Shown: positions 43,452-51,592, counted from the first letter of the stretch. The stretch is DNA of 64,000 bases from Kribbella antiqua (GCF_004345665.1 NZ_SLWR01000014.1:62001-126000), one strand, 5' to 3'. The notes: a model not told the origin generated them from the sequence alone. Made by a program: numbers and translations.

Positions 43452-43928
43452 TCATGCGTCGGGCACCTCGCGGGGACGCGACGCGCGGCTCTCGGCCGAG
43501 GCCTTGATCGTCGCCAGGCTCTCCTCGAGCTCCTTCTCGATGTCCGGGCCACCGGTGTGTTCGGTGTAGAGCCGGACCGTGAGCAACGAGGTGCCGTCGG
43601 CAACGAAGTCGACGTCCAGCTCACCGTGGTAGTCGCGGGTCCCACCCGTGCCCCAGCGCAGTTTGTGGCCGTGCTGGACGACCTCGATCCAGGCCTTCCC
43701 GTGGATCGGCGGCCCGCCCTCCGGTTGCAGGTCGACCGTGACCTGCTCGACCCCGGTCTCCCCCGGCTCACCGAGCTGGTACGGCTCGCTCGGCGGCGGT
43801 CCCTCGTGCAACCGGTGGGCGTGCTCGACCTGCGGCAGGTACTCCGGCAGCCGCTCGACATCGGAGAGGTAGTCGAACAACACGTTCGACGCCACATCCA
43901 CCGTGCTCGACGCCTCGTAGTAGCCCAT
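43452..43928 (-). CDS. SRPBCC-fold (polyketide cyclase-like) protein
   Basis: 158 residues from ATG 43928, chosen for the strong AGGAGGT ribosome site. Start YYEASSTVDVASNVLFDYLSDVERLPEYLP is the classic first strand and helices of the START/SRPBCC fold; the strand GKAWIEVVQHGHKLRWGTG and the C-terminal helix DIEKELEESLATIKASAES complete it. These proteins bind hydrophobic ligands or lipids. No enzyme residues are evident. It lies just past the GH31 operator and is probably not part of that regulon. Confidence 0.8.
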   Translation of the reverse strand: MGYYEASSTVDVASNVLFDYLSDVERLPEYLPQVEHAHRLHEGPPPSEPYQLGEPGETGVEQVTVDLQPEGGPPIHGKAWIEVVQHGHKLRWGTGGTRDYHGELDVDFVADGTSLLTVRLYTEHTGGPDIEKELEESLATIKASAESRASRPREVPDA

Positions 43929-44018
43929 CAACCCCACCTCCTGTCGGCAAGCCGGTACCCGCCGCCCACAGTCTGGAATCCGGTGGAGGGTCGTGGGCGC
44001 GGCGGTCAGGATGGACGG

Positions 44019-44663
44019 ATGGAGCTCTCGATCGTGCTGGGATTCCTGGTCGCCGTGTTCCTCGTGAGCATCGTGCCCGGGCCGGACATGCTGTTCATCG
44101 TGGCGAACGCCGCCGTCGGCGGCCGGCGGGCCGGCGTGGTCGCGGCGGCGGGGATGTCGACCGGGCTGGCGGTGCACACGGTGGCGGCCGCGCTGGGACT
44201 AGGTGCGCTGATCCAGGCCGCGCCTCAGGTCCTGAACGGCGTACGCATCGCCGGCGCGGCCTTCCTGCTCTACCTCGCCTACCTCACCTGGCGAGCGAGC
44301 CGGCAGGAGGTCGGCTCGGTCGAGCCCGACGTCGAGCTTCCGCGCCGGACGCTGCGGAGGACCTACTTGCTGGCGACGCTGACGAACCTGGCCAATCCGA
44401 AGGTGATCCTGTTCTTCCTTGCGTTCGTGCCACAGTTCCTCAGCACCGGAGCCGGGAGCTGGCCGGTGACCGTTCAACTGCTCGTGCTGGGCGCGATCTT
44501 CATCGCAGTCGGCTTCCCGGTCGACGCCTCCGCGGGCCTGCTGGCCGGCAGCCTGACCAGCAAGTTCCTCGGCGCGGGCGGCAAGGTCCGCCGACGCCTC
44601 GAACGCGTCAGCGCCGGGGTCTTCGCCGCACTTGCCGCCCGCCTGGCGACAGACGTTCGCTAG
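44019..44663 (+). CDS. LysE/RhtB-family exporter
   Basis: 214 residues with about six transmembrane helices. The start ELSIVLGFLVAVFLVSIVPGPDMLF carries the PGPD motif of the family, and LTNLANPKVILFFLAFVPQF is the second conserved block. These proteins export amino acids or small amphipathic metabolites; substrate unknown. Divergent from the SRPBCC gene. The start ATG is the second of two closely spaced ATGs (the first, at 44011, is out of frame). Confidence 0.9.
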   Translation: MELSIVLGFLVAVFLVSIVPGPDMLFIVANAAVGGRRAGVVAAAGMSTGLAVHTVAAALGLGALIQAAPQVLNGVRIAGAAFLLYLAYLTWRASRQEVGSVEPDVELPRRTLRRTYLLATLTNLANPKVILFFLAFVPQFLSTGAGSWPVTVQLLVLGAIFIAVGFPVDASAGLLAGSLTSKFLGAGGKVRRRLERVSAGVFAALAARLATDVR

Positions 44664-44743
44664 ACAGTCAGGACGAGCTTGCCGCGGTTCGTGCCGGAGC
44701 GGAGCCGGTCGAGCGTCACCGGCTCGGCGCCGGACGGATTCTC
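44660..44743 (-). pseudogene. 3' remnant of a zinc-type alcohol dehydrogenase/quinone oxidoreductase
   Basis: The last about 27 codons of the minus-strand frame read PSGAEPVTLDRLRSGTNRGKLVLTV, a typical C-terminal end (HGKLVL-V) of medium-chain quinone oxidoreductases. Upstream of it no related sequence is seen, so only the tail survives. It overlaps the LysE stop by 4 bp. The remaining bases up to 44855 hold nothing else recognisable. Confidence 0.4.
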
Positions 44744-44855
44744 ACATGCTGGACTGCCCGGGCTGGTGCTGCTGGGGGTTGTGGGGTCAAGCTGGGAGGG
44801 ACCTCGGGTGGCATCTGGGTCGCCACCCTTCCACCGAACGACGGAGGCTGGTCCG

Positions 44856-45044
44856 ATGAAGGCGGCGGCGGGCGACACAGTCATAGTCGAGGGCACCCAC
44901 GTACAGGCACACCGGCGACAGGGCGAGATCGTCGAGGTCCACGATCCCAACGGCGCTCCGCCGTACCTGGTCCACTGGACCGACACCGACACCGAATCGC
45001 TGTTCTTCCCCGGCCCGGACGCGCACATCGTCCATTCCGAGTGA
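44856..45044 (+). CDS. DUF1918 small protein
   Basis: 62 residues, KAAAGDTVIVEGTHVQAHRR then GEIVEVHDPNGAPPYLVHWTD and FFPGPDAHIVH: the complete DUF1918 domain, a small SH3-like barrel common in actinobacteria, often encoded near stress or signalling genes. GGAGG is 8 bases before the ATG. Function unknown. It is convergent with the small membrane protein gene that follows, separated by 4 bp. Confidence 0.85.
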   Translation: MKAAAGDTVIVEGTHVQAHRRQGEIVEVHDPNGAPPYLVHWTDTDTESLFFPGPDAHIVHSE

Positions 45045-45048
45045 GCCG

Positions 45049-45312
45049 TCAGAACAGCCAAAAACCCGTCACCGCGGTCGGAGCCACGCCGAGGACCATC
45101 CACGGTGAGAGCAGCGAGCGCTGGAAGATCGCCAGGACGCCGGCGACGGTCAGCAGGCCGATGACGCCCGACATGATCCAGAGCCCGACGCCCTTGCCGT
45201 GATCGTTCTCGGCGATCCCGAGGCTGTACACCGCCAGCGACACTGCGGGCACAGAGCCCACATGGATCAGGATCACCGAAGCAACCCAGCGCTGAACGGT
45301 CTCGATCTTCAC
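45049..45312 (-). CDS. small multi-pass membrane protein
   Basis: 87 residues from GTG 45312 (GGAG just upstream; longer in-frame starts exist up to 45504 but would cover the divergent SDR start). Three hydrophobic segments: VASVILIHVGSVPAVSLAVY, LWIMSGVIGLLTVAGVLAIF and WMVLGVAPTAVTGFWLF. I do not recognise a family. Convergent with the DUF1918 gene. Confidence 0.6.
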   Translation of the reverse strand: MKIETVQRWVASVILIHVGSVPAVSLAVYSLGIAENDHGKGVGLWIMSGVIGLLTVAGVLAIFQRSLLSPWMVLGVAPTAVTGFWLF

Positions 45313-45394
45313 AGCTCTCCAGATGCGTCGGTGACTCACGCCTGACGCTACCGGCAAACCAGTTGCCTGGCTGTGGTCCCGGCCACCAAGATGC

Positions 45395-46153
45395 ATGACC
45401 ATGACTCGTCCAGTTGCACTTGTCACAGGCGTCGGCCGCACGGTCGGCATCGGCGCCGGCATCGCCCGCCAGCTCGCGGCCTCAGGGTGGGACATCGCGT
45501 TCACCTACTGGACGGCGTACGACGAACGGATGCGGTGGGGCGTGGAGTCAGGGGCTGCCCAGGAGATCACCGAGGAGCTGCGGGGACTCGGCGCGGCGGC
45601 GGTGCCGATCGAGGCCGATCTGGTCGACACCGCGGCGCCCGAGCGGATCTTCGACCAGGCGGAGAGGGCGCTGGGCAACGTCACCGCGCTGGTGATGTGC
45701 CACTGCGAGTCCGTCGACTCCAGCATCCTCGACACCACCGTCGAGAGCTTCGACCGGCATTTCGCCGTGAACGCCCGGGCGATCTGGCTGCTGATCCGCG
45801 AGTTCGGCCGTCGCTTCACCGGCGAGCCCGGGACCGGCCGGATCATCGCACTCACCAGCGATCACACCGTCCACAACCTCCCGTACGGCGCGAGCAAGGG
45901 CGCGCTGGACCGGATCACGCAGGCCGCAGCGCACGAACTCGCCCACCTGGGCATCACTGCCAACGTGATCAACCCAGGCCCGGTCGACACCGGCTGGATG
46001 ACCGAGGAGATCCGTGCCAGTGGGATCCGTCAGACCCCACTGGGCCGCCTCGGCACCCCGCAGGACACCGCCAACCTGGTCGACTTCCTCTGCTCCCCCA
46101 AAGGTCAATGGATCAACGGCCAGCTCCTGATGTCGAACGGCGGCTTTGCCTAG
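45395..46153 (+). CDS. short-chain dehydrogenase/reductase (FabG-like)
   Basis: 252 residues, classical SDR. The cofactor motif is somewhat altered (TGVGRTVGIGAGIA in place of TGxxxGIG), then the catalytic Ser in ALTSDHT, the YxxxK motif in YGASKGALD and the structural NPGPVDTGWM. End NGQLLMSNGGFA is typical of FabG-like enzymes. It would reduce a ketone or oxidise an alcohol with NAD(P)(H). No neighbours suggest a pathway. An in-frame ATG 6 bases downstream is an alternative start. Confidence 0.9.
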   Translation: MTMTRPVALVTGVGRTVGIGAGIARQLAASGWDIAFTYWTAYDERMRWGVESGAAQEITEELRGLGAAAVPIEADLVDTAAPERIFDQAERALGNVTALVMCHCESVDSSILDTTVESFDRHFAVNARAIWLLIREFGRRFTGEPGTGRIIALTSDHTVHNLPYGASKGALDRITQAAAHELAHLGITANVINPGPVDTGWMTEEIRASGIRQTPLGRLGTPQDTANLVDFLCSPKGQWINGQLLMSNGGFA

Positions 46154-46154
46154 T

Positions 46155-46703
46155 TCACCAAGACACCGGCAGACAGGCGAGCCGTGGGCCGGCGGCGCCA
46201 TTCGGGTCCGTCGGCTCCTGGTGGATGACGACCGAGCGGTCACCAGGCAGCGGTATGAACGGTACGGTGGTGCTGGCGTAGCCCGTGCCACCGGGCGTGA
46301 CTGTGAAGTCGAGCCAGATCTCGGTCGTCGCGTCGACACGCGGCGGCACCTGACCGGCAGCGGTGTCAGAGTTGTAATGCGGTCCGGCAGCCGCGCCGTT
46401 GCCCTCGACGCACGGGCCGACGTGCAGGTGGGCCCCGAAGGTACGGCCCGCCGCGTCGCGATCGACGCCGGACACCTGCAAACGGGCCATGCTCTGCCCG
46501 TCGCGCGAGACCATCACGAACACCGCCCGGGCGCCGTCGAGCGGCCCTTCGGTTGCGGGTACAAGGTCGCGGAGCTCGCCCTGCGCGGTCACCACCTGTG
46601 CAGCTGAGTCGTCTGTGGACTGCGCCATGGCGGGTAGGGCGGCGAGCGCGGAGACCGCAAGGACGGCCGTCGTGGTCAGGATCTTGCCGGCTGAAGCTGT
46701 CAT
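46155..46703 (-). CDS. secreted Cu/Zn-superoxide-dismutase-like protein, possibly copper-only
   Basis: 182 residues from ATG 46703 (GAGG 7 bases upstream). Signal peptide about 1-28 (TTTAVLAVSALAALPAMAQ). The SOD-like core keeps four His in copper-ligand positions: two in GAHLHVGPC, one in AGPHYN and one in SVVIHQEP; the disulfide Cys pair is HVGPC and PRLAC. The zinc-loop His residues are absent: the segment after AGPHYN goes through VPPRVDATTEIWLDF. It could be a copper-only SOD or a non-enzymatic member. Nearly touches the convergent SDR gene. Divergent from the ECF sigma gene. Confidence 0.75.
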   Translation of the reverse strand: MTASAGKILTTTAVLAVSALAALPAMAQSTDDSAAQVVTAQGELRDLVPATEGPLDGARAVFVMVSRDGQSMARLQVSGVDRDAAGRTFGAHLHVGPCVEGNGAAAGPHYNSDTAAGQVPPRVDATTEIWLDFTVTPGGTGYASTTVPFIPLPGDRSVVIHQEPTDPNGAAGPRLACLPVSW

Positions 46704-46836
46704 CACTCCCCCTCAACGTCCATGCTGGAAGCACGGATCACTACGACAGACGGGACACCGTCGCGGGCGGGTGACAGCGAAAGATACTTTCCTTGCCTCG
46801 TCACCAGGTACGGCGTTTCGTCCGTTGGTTGGGGTG

Positions 46837-47418
46837 ATGGGGGCTATGGAGGCGGCTGCGAATCTACCGGTTGACAGTGTGCGACCGGATGCCGACGCGC
46901 TGGTGATCACACTGTTCCGGGCCGAAGGAGCGCGGCTGGTGCAGCTTGCCCGCTGTTTCGTGGACGACCGGACCGCTGCCGAGGACCTGGTCCAGGAAGC
47001 GTTCCTCCGGCTCGCCCGCAACCATCACCGCATCAACGACCAGGGCCGGGCCGCGGCGTACCTGCGCTCGATCGTGATCAACCTGGCCCGCGACCACAAC
47101 CGCCGTGGTCTCGTCTCGCTGCGGCACCGCCTTCCGGCCGAGCCGGACGACCGGTCCGCGGAGGACCACGCAGCCGAGGACGAGAGCCGCCGCGAGGTGA
47201 TCTCGGCCCTGCGCGGACTGCCCCGGCGCCAGCGGGACTGCGTCGTACTGCGGTACTACCTCGAGCTCTCCATCGGTGACATCGCCGGCACCCTCGGCCT
47301 GTCGCCGAACTCGGTGAAGACCCACCTTCAACGCGGCCTGCGCTCGCTCAAAGCAGATCTGGAGGTACACGCGCGACGATCGTCAACGGGCTCCAGTTCA
47401 CCTATGATGGAATCATGA
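46837..47418 (+). CDS. ECF sigma factor (SigE-like)
   Basis: 193 residues from ATG 46837; GTG 46834 and ATG 46846 are alternatives. Sigma region 2 FRAEGARLVQLARCFVDDRT then AAEDLVQEAFLRLARNHH; region 4 LPRRQRDCVVLRYYLELSIG then LGLSPNSVKTHLQRGLRSL. No anti-sigma gene follows; instead the last codons overlap an antitoxin start. Upstream, GAAAG-ATA-CTTTC (46779-46791) is a small palindrome that could belong to a promoter or operator shared with the SOD-like gene. Confidence 0.88.
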   Translation: MGAMEAAANLPVDSVRPDADALVITLFRAEGARLVQLARCFVDDRTAAEDLVQEAFLRLARNHHRINDQGRAAAYLRSIVINLARDHNRRGLVSLRHRLPAEPDDRSAEDHAAEDESRREVISALRGLPRRQRDCVVLRYYLELSIGDIAGTLGLSPNSVKTHLQRGLRSLKADLEVHARRSSTGSSSPMMES

Positions 47419-47681
47419 GTAAGACTCGTCAGATCTCGATCACTCTCCCGGAGGACCTGATCGACACGATCAAGTCCGCCGTGGAGCGTGGTGAGGCGCG
47501 CTCCGTCTCCTCTTATATCGCGTCCCGCCTGGCACCGGGGGTCGCCATGGACGCTCTTTTCGCAGAGTGGAACGCCGACCGCGGCGCACCGACCGGCGAC
47601 GACAGAGCGTGGGCAGAACACGAACTCGACCGGGCCTTCGCGGAGCAAGCCGACCATGCCCAAGGCCACAGCGCGGCGTGA
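47415..47681 (+). CDS. ribbon-helix-helix antitoxin (third PIN pair)
   Basis: 88 residues. The N-terminus SKTRQISITLPEDLIDTIKSAV then GEARSVSSYIASRLA is a clear ribbon-helix-helix DNA-binding domain; the acidic tail (RAWAEHELDRAFAEQAD) would bind the toxin. The ATG overlaps the sigma factor stop by 4 bp, unusual for a self-contained module. A -10-like TATGAT lies 6 bases before the ATG, so it also has a potential leaderless promoter inside the sigma gene. Its stop overlaps the toxin GTG. Confidence 0.82.
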   Translation: MSKTRQISITLPEDLIDTIKSAVERGEARSVSSYIASRLAPGVAMDALFAEWNADRGAPTGDDRAWAEHELDRAFAEQADHAQGHSAA

Positions 47682-48061
47682 ACAAAGCAATCGTGCTGGA
47701 TGCGGGGGCCCTGATCGCCATCGAGCGCCGCTCCGTCCAGATCCAGGAGTTGCTCCTCGCGGCCCGCGCACGCCACGCCTCCGTCGTCGTTCCCACCCCG
47801 GTCGTCGCCCAGGTCGTCCGGGAGGGCGGGCGCCAAGCCAACCTTCGCCGCTTCCTGGCTGACTCGTACCTCAGATTCGCCGGCCTCGACTATCCGATCG
47901 CCCTCGAGATCGGCGCCCTGCTCGGCCGAAGTGGGACGGCCGATGTGGTGGACGCCTGCGTCGCGATCTGCGCCAGAAACCTTGGCAACTGTCCGGTGGT
48001 CACGTCGGACCCCGGCGACCTACGCAAGCTCGATCCCGCGTTGCCGCTCATCGTCGTCTGA
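47678..48061 (+). CDS. PIN-domain ribonuclease toxin (third pair)
   Basis: 127 residues from the GTG overlapping the antitoxin stop (GTGA). PIN residues: Asp in AIVLDAGALIAIE, Asp in DVVDACVAICA and Asp in VVTSDPGDLRKLD; the second-position Glu is present in VVREGGRQ. RNA cleavage is expected. The 3' end overlaps the convergent LysR gene by 14 bp. Confidence 0.82.
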   Translation: MNKAIVLDAGALIAIERRSVQIQELLLAARARHASVVVPTPVVAQVVREGGRQANLRRFLADSYLRFAGLDYPIALEIGALLGRSGTADVVDACVAICARNLGNCPVVTSDPGDLRKLDPALPLIVV

Positions 48062-48977
48062 CGGCAGCTGGCCCGGATGCCGCATCCAGGCCGTCGGTTC
48101 GGCGGACCCGGGCCGCGGTTTGGCGGAGGGTGGCGAGTGTGGTGCGGACTGCCTGGCGGGCGGTTCGTTCGGGGCGGTAGAGGGCATCGATGTGACGGCG
48201 GGCGTGGACGTTGCGGAGCGGGCGGAGTACGACGGCCGGGTGGCGGCGGGTGGTCCAGCGTGGCATGAGGGCGAGTCCGCCGCCGGCGGCGACCACCTCG
48301 GCGACGACGGCGAACTCATTGATGCGGTGGACGAGGTTGAGGCGATGGTTGGCGGCGGCGCCGATCGCGTCGATGGTCGCCATCAGCGGGAAGCCGTCAT
48401 GGACAGTGATCCAGGGCTCATGGGCGACGTCGCGCGGCGTCACAGCTCGCTTGGCCGCCAGCGGGTGATCGGCCGGCATGGCGACGTCGAGCGGCTCGTG
48501 CAGCAGCGGGGTGACCGCGACCGTGCCCGGCCAGGCCGGTGCGTGGTCGAGCCGATGCGCGAGTACGACGTCGTACTCGCGGGTGAGAGGTGGGAAGTCG
48601 TCTTGTGGGACATCCTCGTCGTGCAGGGTGACGTTGCTGCCGGCGCGTAGCAGCATCGGATAGAAGATGGCCGCCGCGCTGTGGAAGGCGGCAACCGACA
48701 CCGCCGCGTCGGGCTGCTCGAGGAAGTCGTCGACAGTGTGCCTCGCACGAGCCAGCGCCGTCTCGACATCCGCGGCGGCGCCGGCCAGGGCCTGACCGGC
48801 CGCGGTCAGCACAACCCGCCGGCCGCTGCGTTCAGTCAGCGGGACCGGGATCGATCGCTGCAGCAACCTGAGTTGCTGTGAGATCGCCGACGGCGTCACC
48901 AGCAACGCCTCCGCCGCCGCGGTGACGCTGCCCAGCTCCCCGACCTCGCGAAGCACCCGCAGTTGCCGCTCGTCCAT
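48048..48977 (-). CDS. LysR-family regulator
   Basis: 309 residues. Winged helix at 1-60 (DERQLRVLREVGELGSVTAA, then LLVTPSAISQQLRLLQRSI) and a substrate-binding domain with HPLAAKRAVTPRDVAHEPWI. It is divergent from an EamA transporter, the usual arrangement in which the regulator controls export. A -10-like TACAGT lies 6 bases before the ATG within the palindrome at 48985-49001, so it is probably leaderless and autoregulated. Confidence 0.93.
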   Translation of the reverse strand: MDERQLRVLREVGELGSVTAAAEALLVTPSAISQQLRLLQRSIPVPLTERSGRRVVLTAAGQALAGAAADVETALARARHTVDDFLEQPDAAVSVAAFHSAAAIFYPMLLRAGSNVTLHDEDVPQDDFPPLTREYDVVLAHRLDHAPAWPGTVAVTPLLHEPLDVAMPADHPLAAKRAVTPRDVAHEPWITVHDGFPLMATIDAIGAAANHRLNLVHRINEFAVVAEVVAAGGGLALMPRWTTRRHPAVVLRPLRNVHARRHIDALYRPERTARQAVRTTLATLRQTAARVRRTDGLDAASGPAAVRRR

Positions 48978-48984
48978 CCCAATA

Positions 48985-49001
48985 CTGTAGCTCTGCTACA
49001 G
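48985..49001. promoter_or_regulatory. LysR-type palindrome CTGTAGC-TCT-GCTACAG
   Basis: Seven-base arms at 48985-48991 and 48995-49001 between the LysR gene and the divergent EamA gene. The left-hand part provides the LysR -10 (TACAGT on the minus strand), so bound regulator would block its own promoter. Confidence 0.7.
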
Positions 49002-49059
49002 CGTTGCTTAAGAAGTTGCTACTTGGCTTCAACGTGCTCAGGGGTCCACCGTTGATGCC

Positions 49060-49932
49060 GTGCTCGCATCCCGCCGTACTGACGTCGTCTTGTTGCTGGT
49101 TGCAGTCGTATGGGGTTCGAGCTATCTCGCGGCCAAGACAGCGACCGGTTCCACGCCGGTCCTGACCGTGCTGTTCCTGCGCTACGGCATCTCCGCCATC
49201 GCACTCCTGCTCTTCGTCAGGAGCGTCAGCCGGCGTGAGCTGAAGATCGGCGGGTTGCTCGGCCTCAGCCAGGCGGCGGTGCTCGTGCTCGAGACGTACG
49301 GCGTGACGCACACGAGCGCAGCCAATGCCGGGTTGATCATCAGCCTGACGCTCGTACTCACACCTTTGATGGATCGCCGCCGGATGCCGCCTCGGTTCTT
49401 CCTCGCGGCCGGCCTCTGCATCGTTGCCGTCGGCCTCCTCATGTCCGGCAACGGCCTCCACACACCTGGTATCGGTGACCTGCTGATGCTCGCCGCCGCC
49501 GTCGTCCGCGCTGCCCACGTGGCCCTGGTCGGCCGCCTCGCGACCGACCTCAGGCCGTTGCAGGTGACAACTGTGCAGACTCTTGTCGGTACGGCGCTCT
49601 TCGCGGCACCAGCGGCTGGTCACCTGCCCTTCGACGCCGGATTGGCAACCTGGCTGCAGCTCGTCTACCTGGCGCTGTTCTGCAGTGTCTTCGCCTTCCT
49701 GGCCCAGACCTGGGCTGTCCAGCGCACCTCGGCCTCCCGTGCCAGCCTCCTGCTCGGCACCGAACCCGTCTGGGCCGTTGCCATCGGCATCCTCCTGGCC
49801 GGCGAGCGACTCACCCTGCCCGCCGCGATCGGCGCCGTACTCATGCTCGCCGGCACCACCTGGGGCCAGTCCATCGAGCGGACACACCGCAGCCGGGGTG
49901 GCACGCGCGCGGTGGCGGCGGTGGGCTCCTGA
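49060..49932 (+). CDS. EamA/DMT-family metabolite exporter
   Basis: 290 residues, about ten transmembrane helices in two EamA repeats: VVLLLVAVVWGSSYLAAKTA-like start (TDVVLLLVAVVWGSSYLAAK), VLETYGVTHTSAANAGLIIS, and SVFAFLAQTWAVQRTSASRA with LLLGTEPVWAVAIGILLAGE. Substrate unknown; the LysR neighbour suggests an inducible drug, amino acid or nucleotide metabolite. GTG start without a convincing ribosome site. A strong terminator follows at 49944. This is the intact counterpart of the decayed EamA at 24912. Confidence 0.92.
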   Translation: MLASRRTDVVLLLVAVVWGSSYLAAKTATGSTPVLTVLFLRYGISAIALLLFVRSVSRRELKIGGLLGLSQAAVLVLETYGVTHTSAANAGLIISLTLVLTPLMDRRRMPPRFFLAAGLCIVAVGLLMSGNGLHTPGIGDLLMLAAAVVRAAHVALVGRLATDLRPLQVTTVQTLVGTALFAAPAAGHLPFDAGLATWLQLVYLALFCSVFAFLAQTWAVQRTSASRASLLLGTEPVWAVAIGILLAGERLTLPAAIGAVLMLAGTTWGQSIERTHRSRGGTRAVAAVGS

Positions 49933-49943
49933 TCCAGTGAAGG

Positions 49944-49980
49944 ATCGAGCCCCCGTCATCACCGATGGCGGGGGCTCGAT
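49944..49980 (+). terminator. strong hairpin terminator after EamA gene
   Basis: Arms ATCGAGCCCCCG (49944-49955) and CGGGGGCTCGAT (49969-49980) are exact complements, continued by an inner CATC-ACC-GATG stem across one T-G pair, giving about 17 bp in all. It starts 11 bases after the stop. No T-run follows, as is common in high-GC actinobacteria. Confidence 0.8.
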
Positions 49981-50111
49981 ACGGGCTACGCGGCTGCGAC
50001 TGCTCTCAGGTGCCTCACTGCCGTCTCCGCGGGCTTGTCGTTCTCCGGCTCGGCATTGTCGCGGTGATCCAGGGCGAGTAGCCAGAGGCCGAAGCGGGCG
50101 TCGCCGGAGGG

Positions 50112-50134
50112 GCCTCCCGGGATGGCCGGGAGGC
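50112..50134 (-). terminator. hairpin terminator after GH5 gene
   Basis: GCCTCCCGG (50112-50120), loop GATGG, CCGGGAGGC (50126-50134): a perfect 9-bp GC stem 15 bases after the GH5 stop on the minus strand. Between the two terminators (49981-50111) I see no gene I can support. Confidence 0.75.
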
Positions 50135-50149
50135 TCCTGCTCGGCGGCG

Positions 50150-51592
50150 TTAGGAGCGCGTCCATTGCTGGTTGGTTGCGCCGTTGCAGAACCAGGTGTC
50201 GACCGCCGTACCGTTGCCGGTTCCGGAGCCGGCGGCGTCGAGGCACTGGTCAGGGTAGGCGACGCTGGTGATGGACTGGTCGGCGTTGAGCAGCCACGCC
50301 TGGTTGGCCGCACCGGTGCAGTTCTCGATGGTGACCGCAGCACCCGCGCTTGCACCTGCCGTCATGCACTTGTTCTCGTAGACGGTCAGCTGCTTGCCGG
50401 CGGTGTAGTTCCACGACTGGTTGCCGCCGTTGTTGCAGTCCCACAGGTCGAGCGCCGTACCCGGTGAGGTCGAGAAGCCGGGTACGTCGACGCACCGGTT
50501 GCTGGCAACACCGCGGATCGGCTCACCCGGAGGCGCCGGCGGCAGGTTGTTGGACGGCTCGGTCTTGAGCAGACCCCAGCCCCACTGCAGCTGCGCCAGA
50601 CCACTCGCGCTGTTGACCTGCAGGTCCGCTGGGCCGACCTGCGTGGTCATCGAGTACGAGTCGCCGTTGCGCAGACCCGGCCAGTAGACGATGCCCATCT
50701 TCTGCTCGCGGGCCGTCTGGGTGAGCGCACCGAGGTACGACGTGTAGACGTTGCCCTCGTGGTTGCCGTAGTTCAGCCCGATGGTCATCGGCGAGCCGGC
50801 CTCGTCGATGATCGTGCGCCAGCCGTAGGAACCGATCCGGGGCTGCAGGTTCGCGAGCCAGGCCGCTTCGGTCGTGTCGGAGGCCCAGAAGCCGTAGAAG
50901 TGCAGCGACAGCAGCGTGCCGTTCAGCTCGGGCGATGCGCCCACGCCGGTCACGTTGTCGTTGTAGCCGGTGCCGGAGATGACCACCCGGCCGCGCGGGA
51001 CGCTGCTGTACTTGGCCAGCCACGACGAGGTGAGCGACACCCACTCGTTCAGCGAGTAGCCGAACGGCTCGTTCATCGGCTCGAAGTACACCCGCGGGTT
51101 CTTGCCGTAGGCCTTGACCACCGTATCCCACATGGCGCCGTACTTGACCGGGTCGTCGACCCGGCCGTCCTTGGCGTTGTCGGCCTCCCAGTAGCTGAGG
51201 ATGACCTTGAAGCCATTGGCGACGGCGGCGTCGATCGCACCCCGGTAGGAATTCCACCAGGCGGTTCCCACACTCGACGGGTTGATCGGCAGCCGGATCG
51301 TGTTGGCCTTCAGCTCGGTGCGGAACTCACCGGTGATGCCGATGGCCTTCTGGTACGTCGTCGCGTACGAGTCCGCCGTACTGAGACCCGACGGGACCAC
51401 TTCGTCGTCCGCGTAGTTGTCCCGCGGGTCGGCCCAGTTCACGCCCCGGAAGTCACTGGTCCCGGCCGGTCCGGTGGCCGGACTGGTGGCGGACTCCGTG
51501 GTCTGTGCCGCCCCGGCGGGCACTGTGACAGCGGCTACGACAGCTGTCGCCGCGAAGGCCGCCGCGGCGATGCGCCGAACTGTTGATCTCAC
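50150..51592 (-). CDS. secreted GH5 cellulase with ricin-type (CBM13) domain
   Basis: 480 residues from GTG 51592 (GGAGA 5 bases upstream). Sec signal about 1-32 (RRIAAAAFAATAVVAAVTVP). Catalytic domain about 45-340: FRGVNWADPRDN, acid/base Glu in VYFEPMNEPFGYS, and nucleophile Glu in TIIDEAGSP. From about 360, three ricin-type repeats with QxW-like ends (NQSWNY, NQAWLL, NQQWTRS). It would hydrolyse cellulose or another beta-glucan outside the cell. Two LacI-like palindromes lie upstream, but no LacI gene is adjacent. Confidence 0.92.
   Translation of the reverse strand: MRSTVRRIAAAAFAATAVVAAVTVPAGAAQTTESATSPATGPAGTSDFRGVNWADPRDNYADDEVVPSGLSTADSYATTYQKAIGITGEFRTELKANTIRLPINPSSVGTAWWNSYRGAIDAAVANGFKVILSYWEADNAKDGRVDDPVKYGAMWDTVVKAYGKNPRVYFEPMNEPFGYSLNEWVSLTSSWLAKYSSVPRGRVVISGTGYNDNVTGVGASPELNGTLLSLHFYGFWASDTTEAAWLANLQPRIGSYGWRTIIDEAGSPMTIGLNYGNHEGNVYTSYLGALTQTAREQKMGIVYWPGLRNGDSYSMTTQVGPADLQVNSASGLAQLQWGWGLLKTEPSNNLPPAPPGEPIRGVASNRCVDVPGFSTSPGTALDLWDCNNGGNQSWNYTAGKQLTVYENKCMTAGASAGAAVTIENCTGAANQAWLLNADQSITSVAYPDQCLDAAGSGTGNGTAVDTWFCNGATNQQWTRS

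Noticed and set aside
49986..50125. Small minus-strand coding stretch ending in a plausible protein tail after the GH5 gene
   Set aside because: It begins within the GH5 terminator, has no start codon or ribosome site in that frame downstream of the terminator, and no family resemblance; at best an old gene end.
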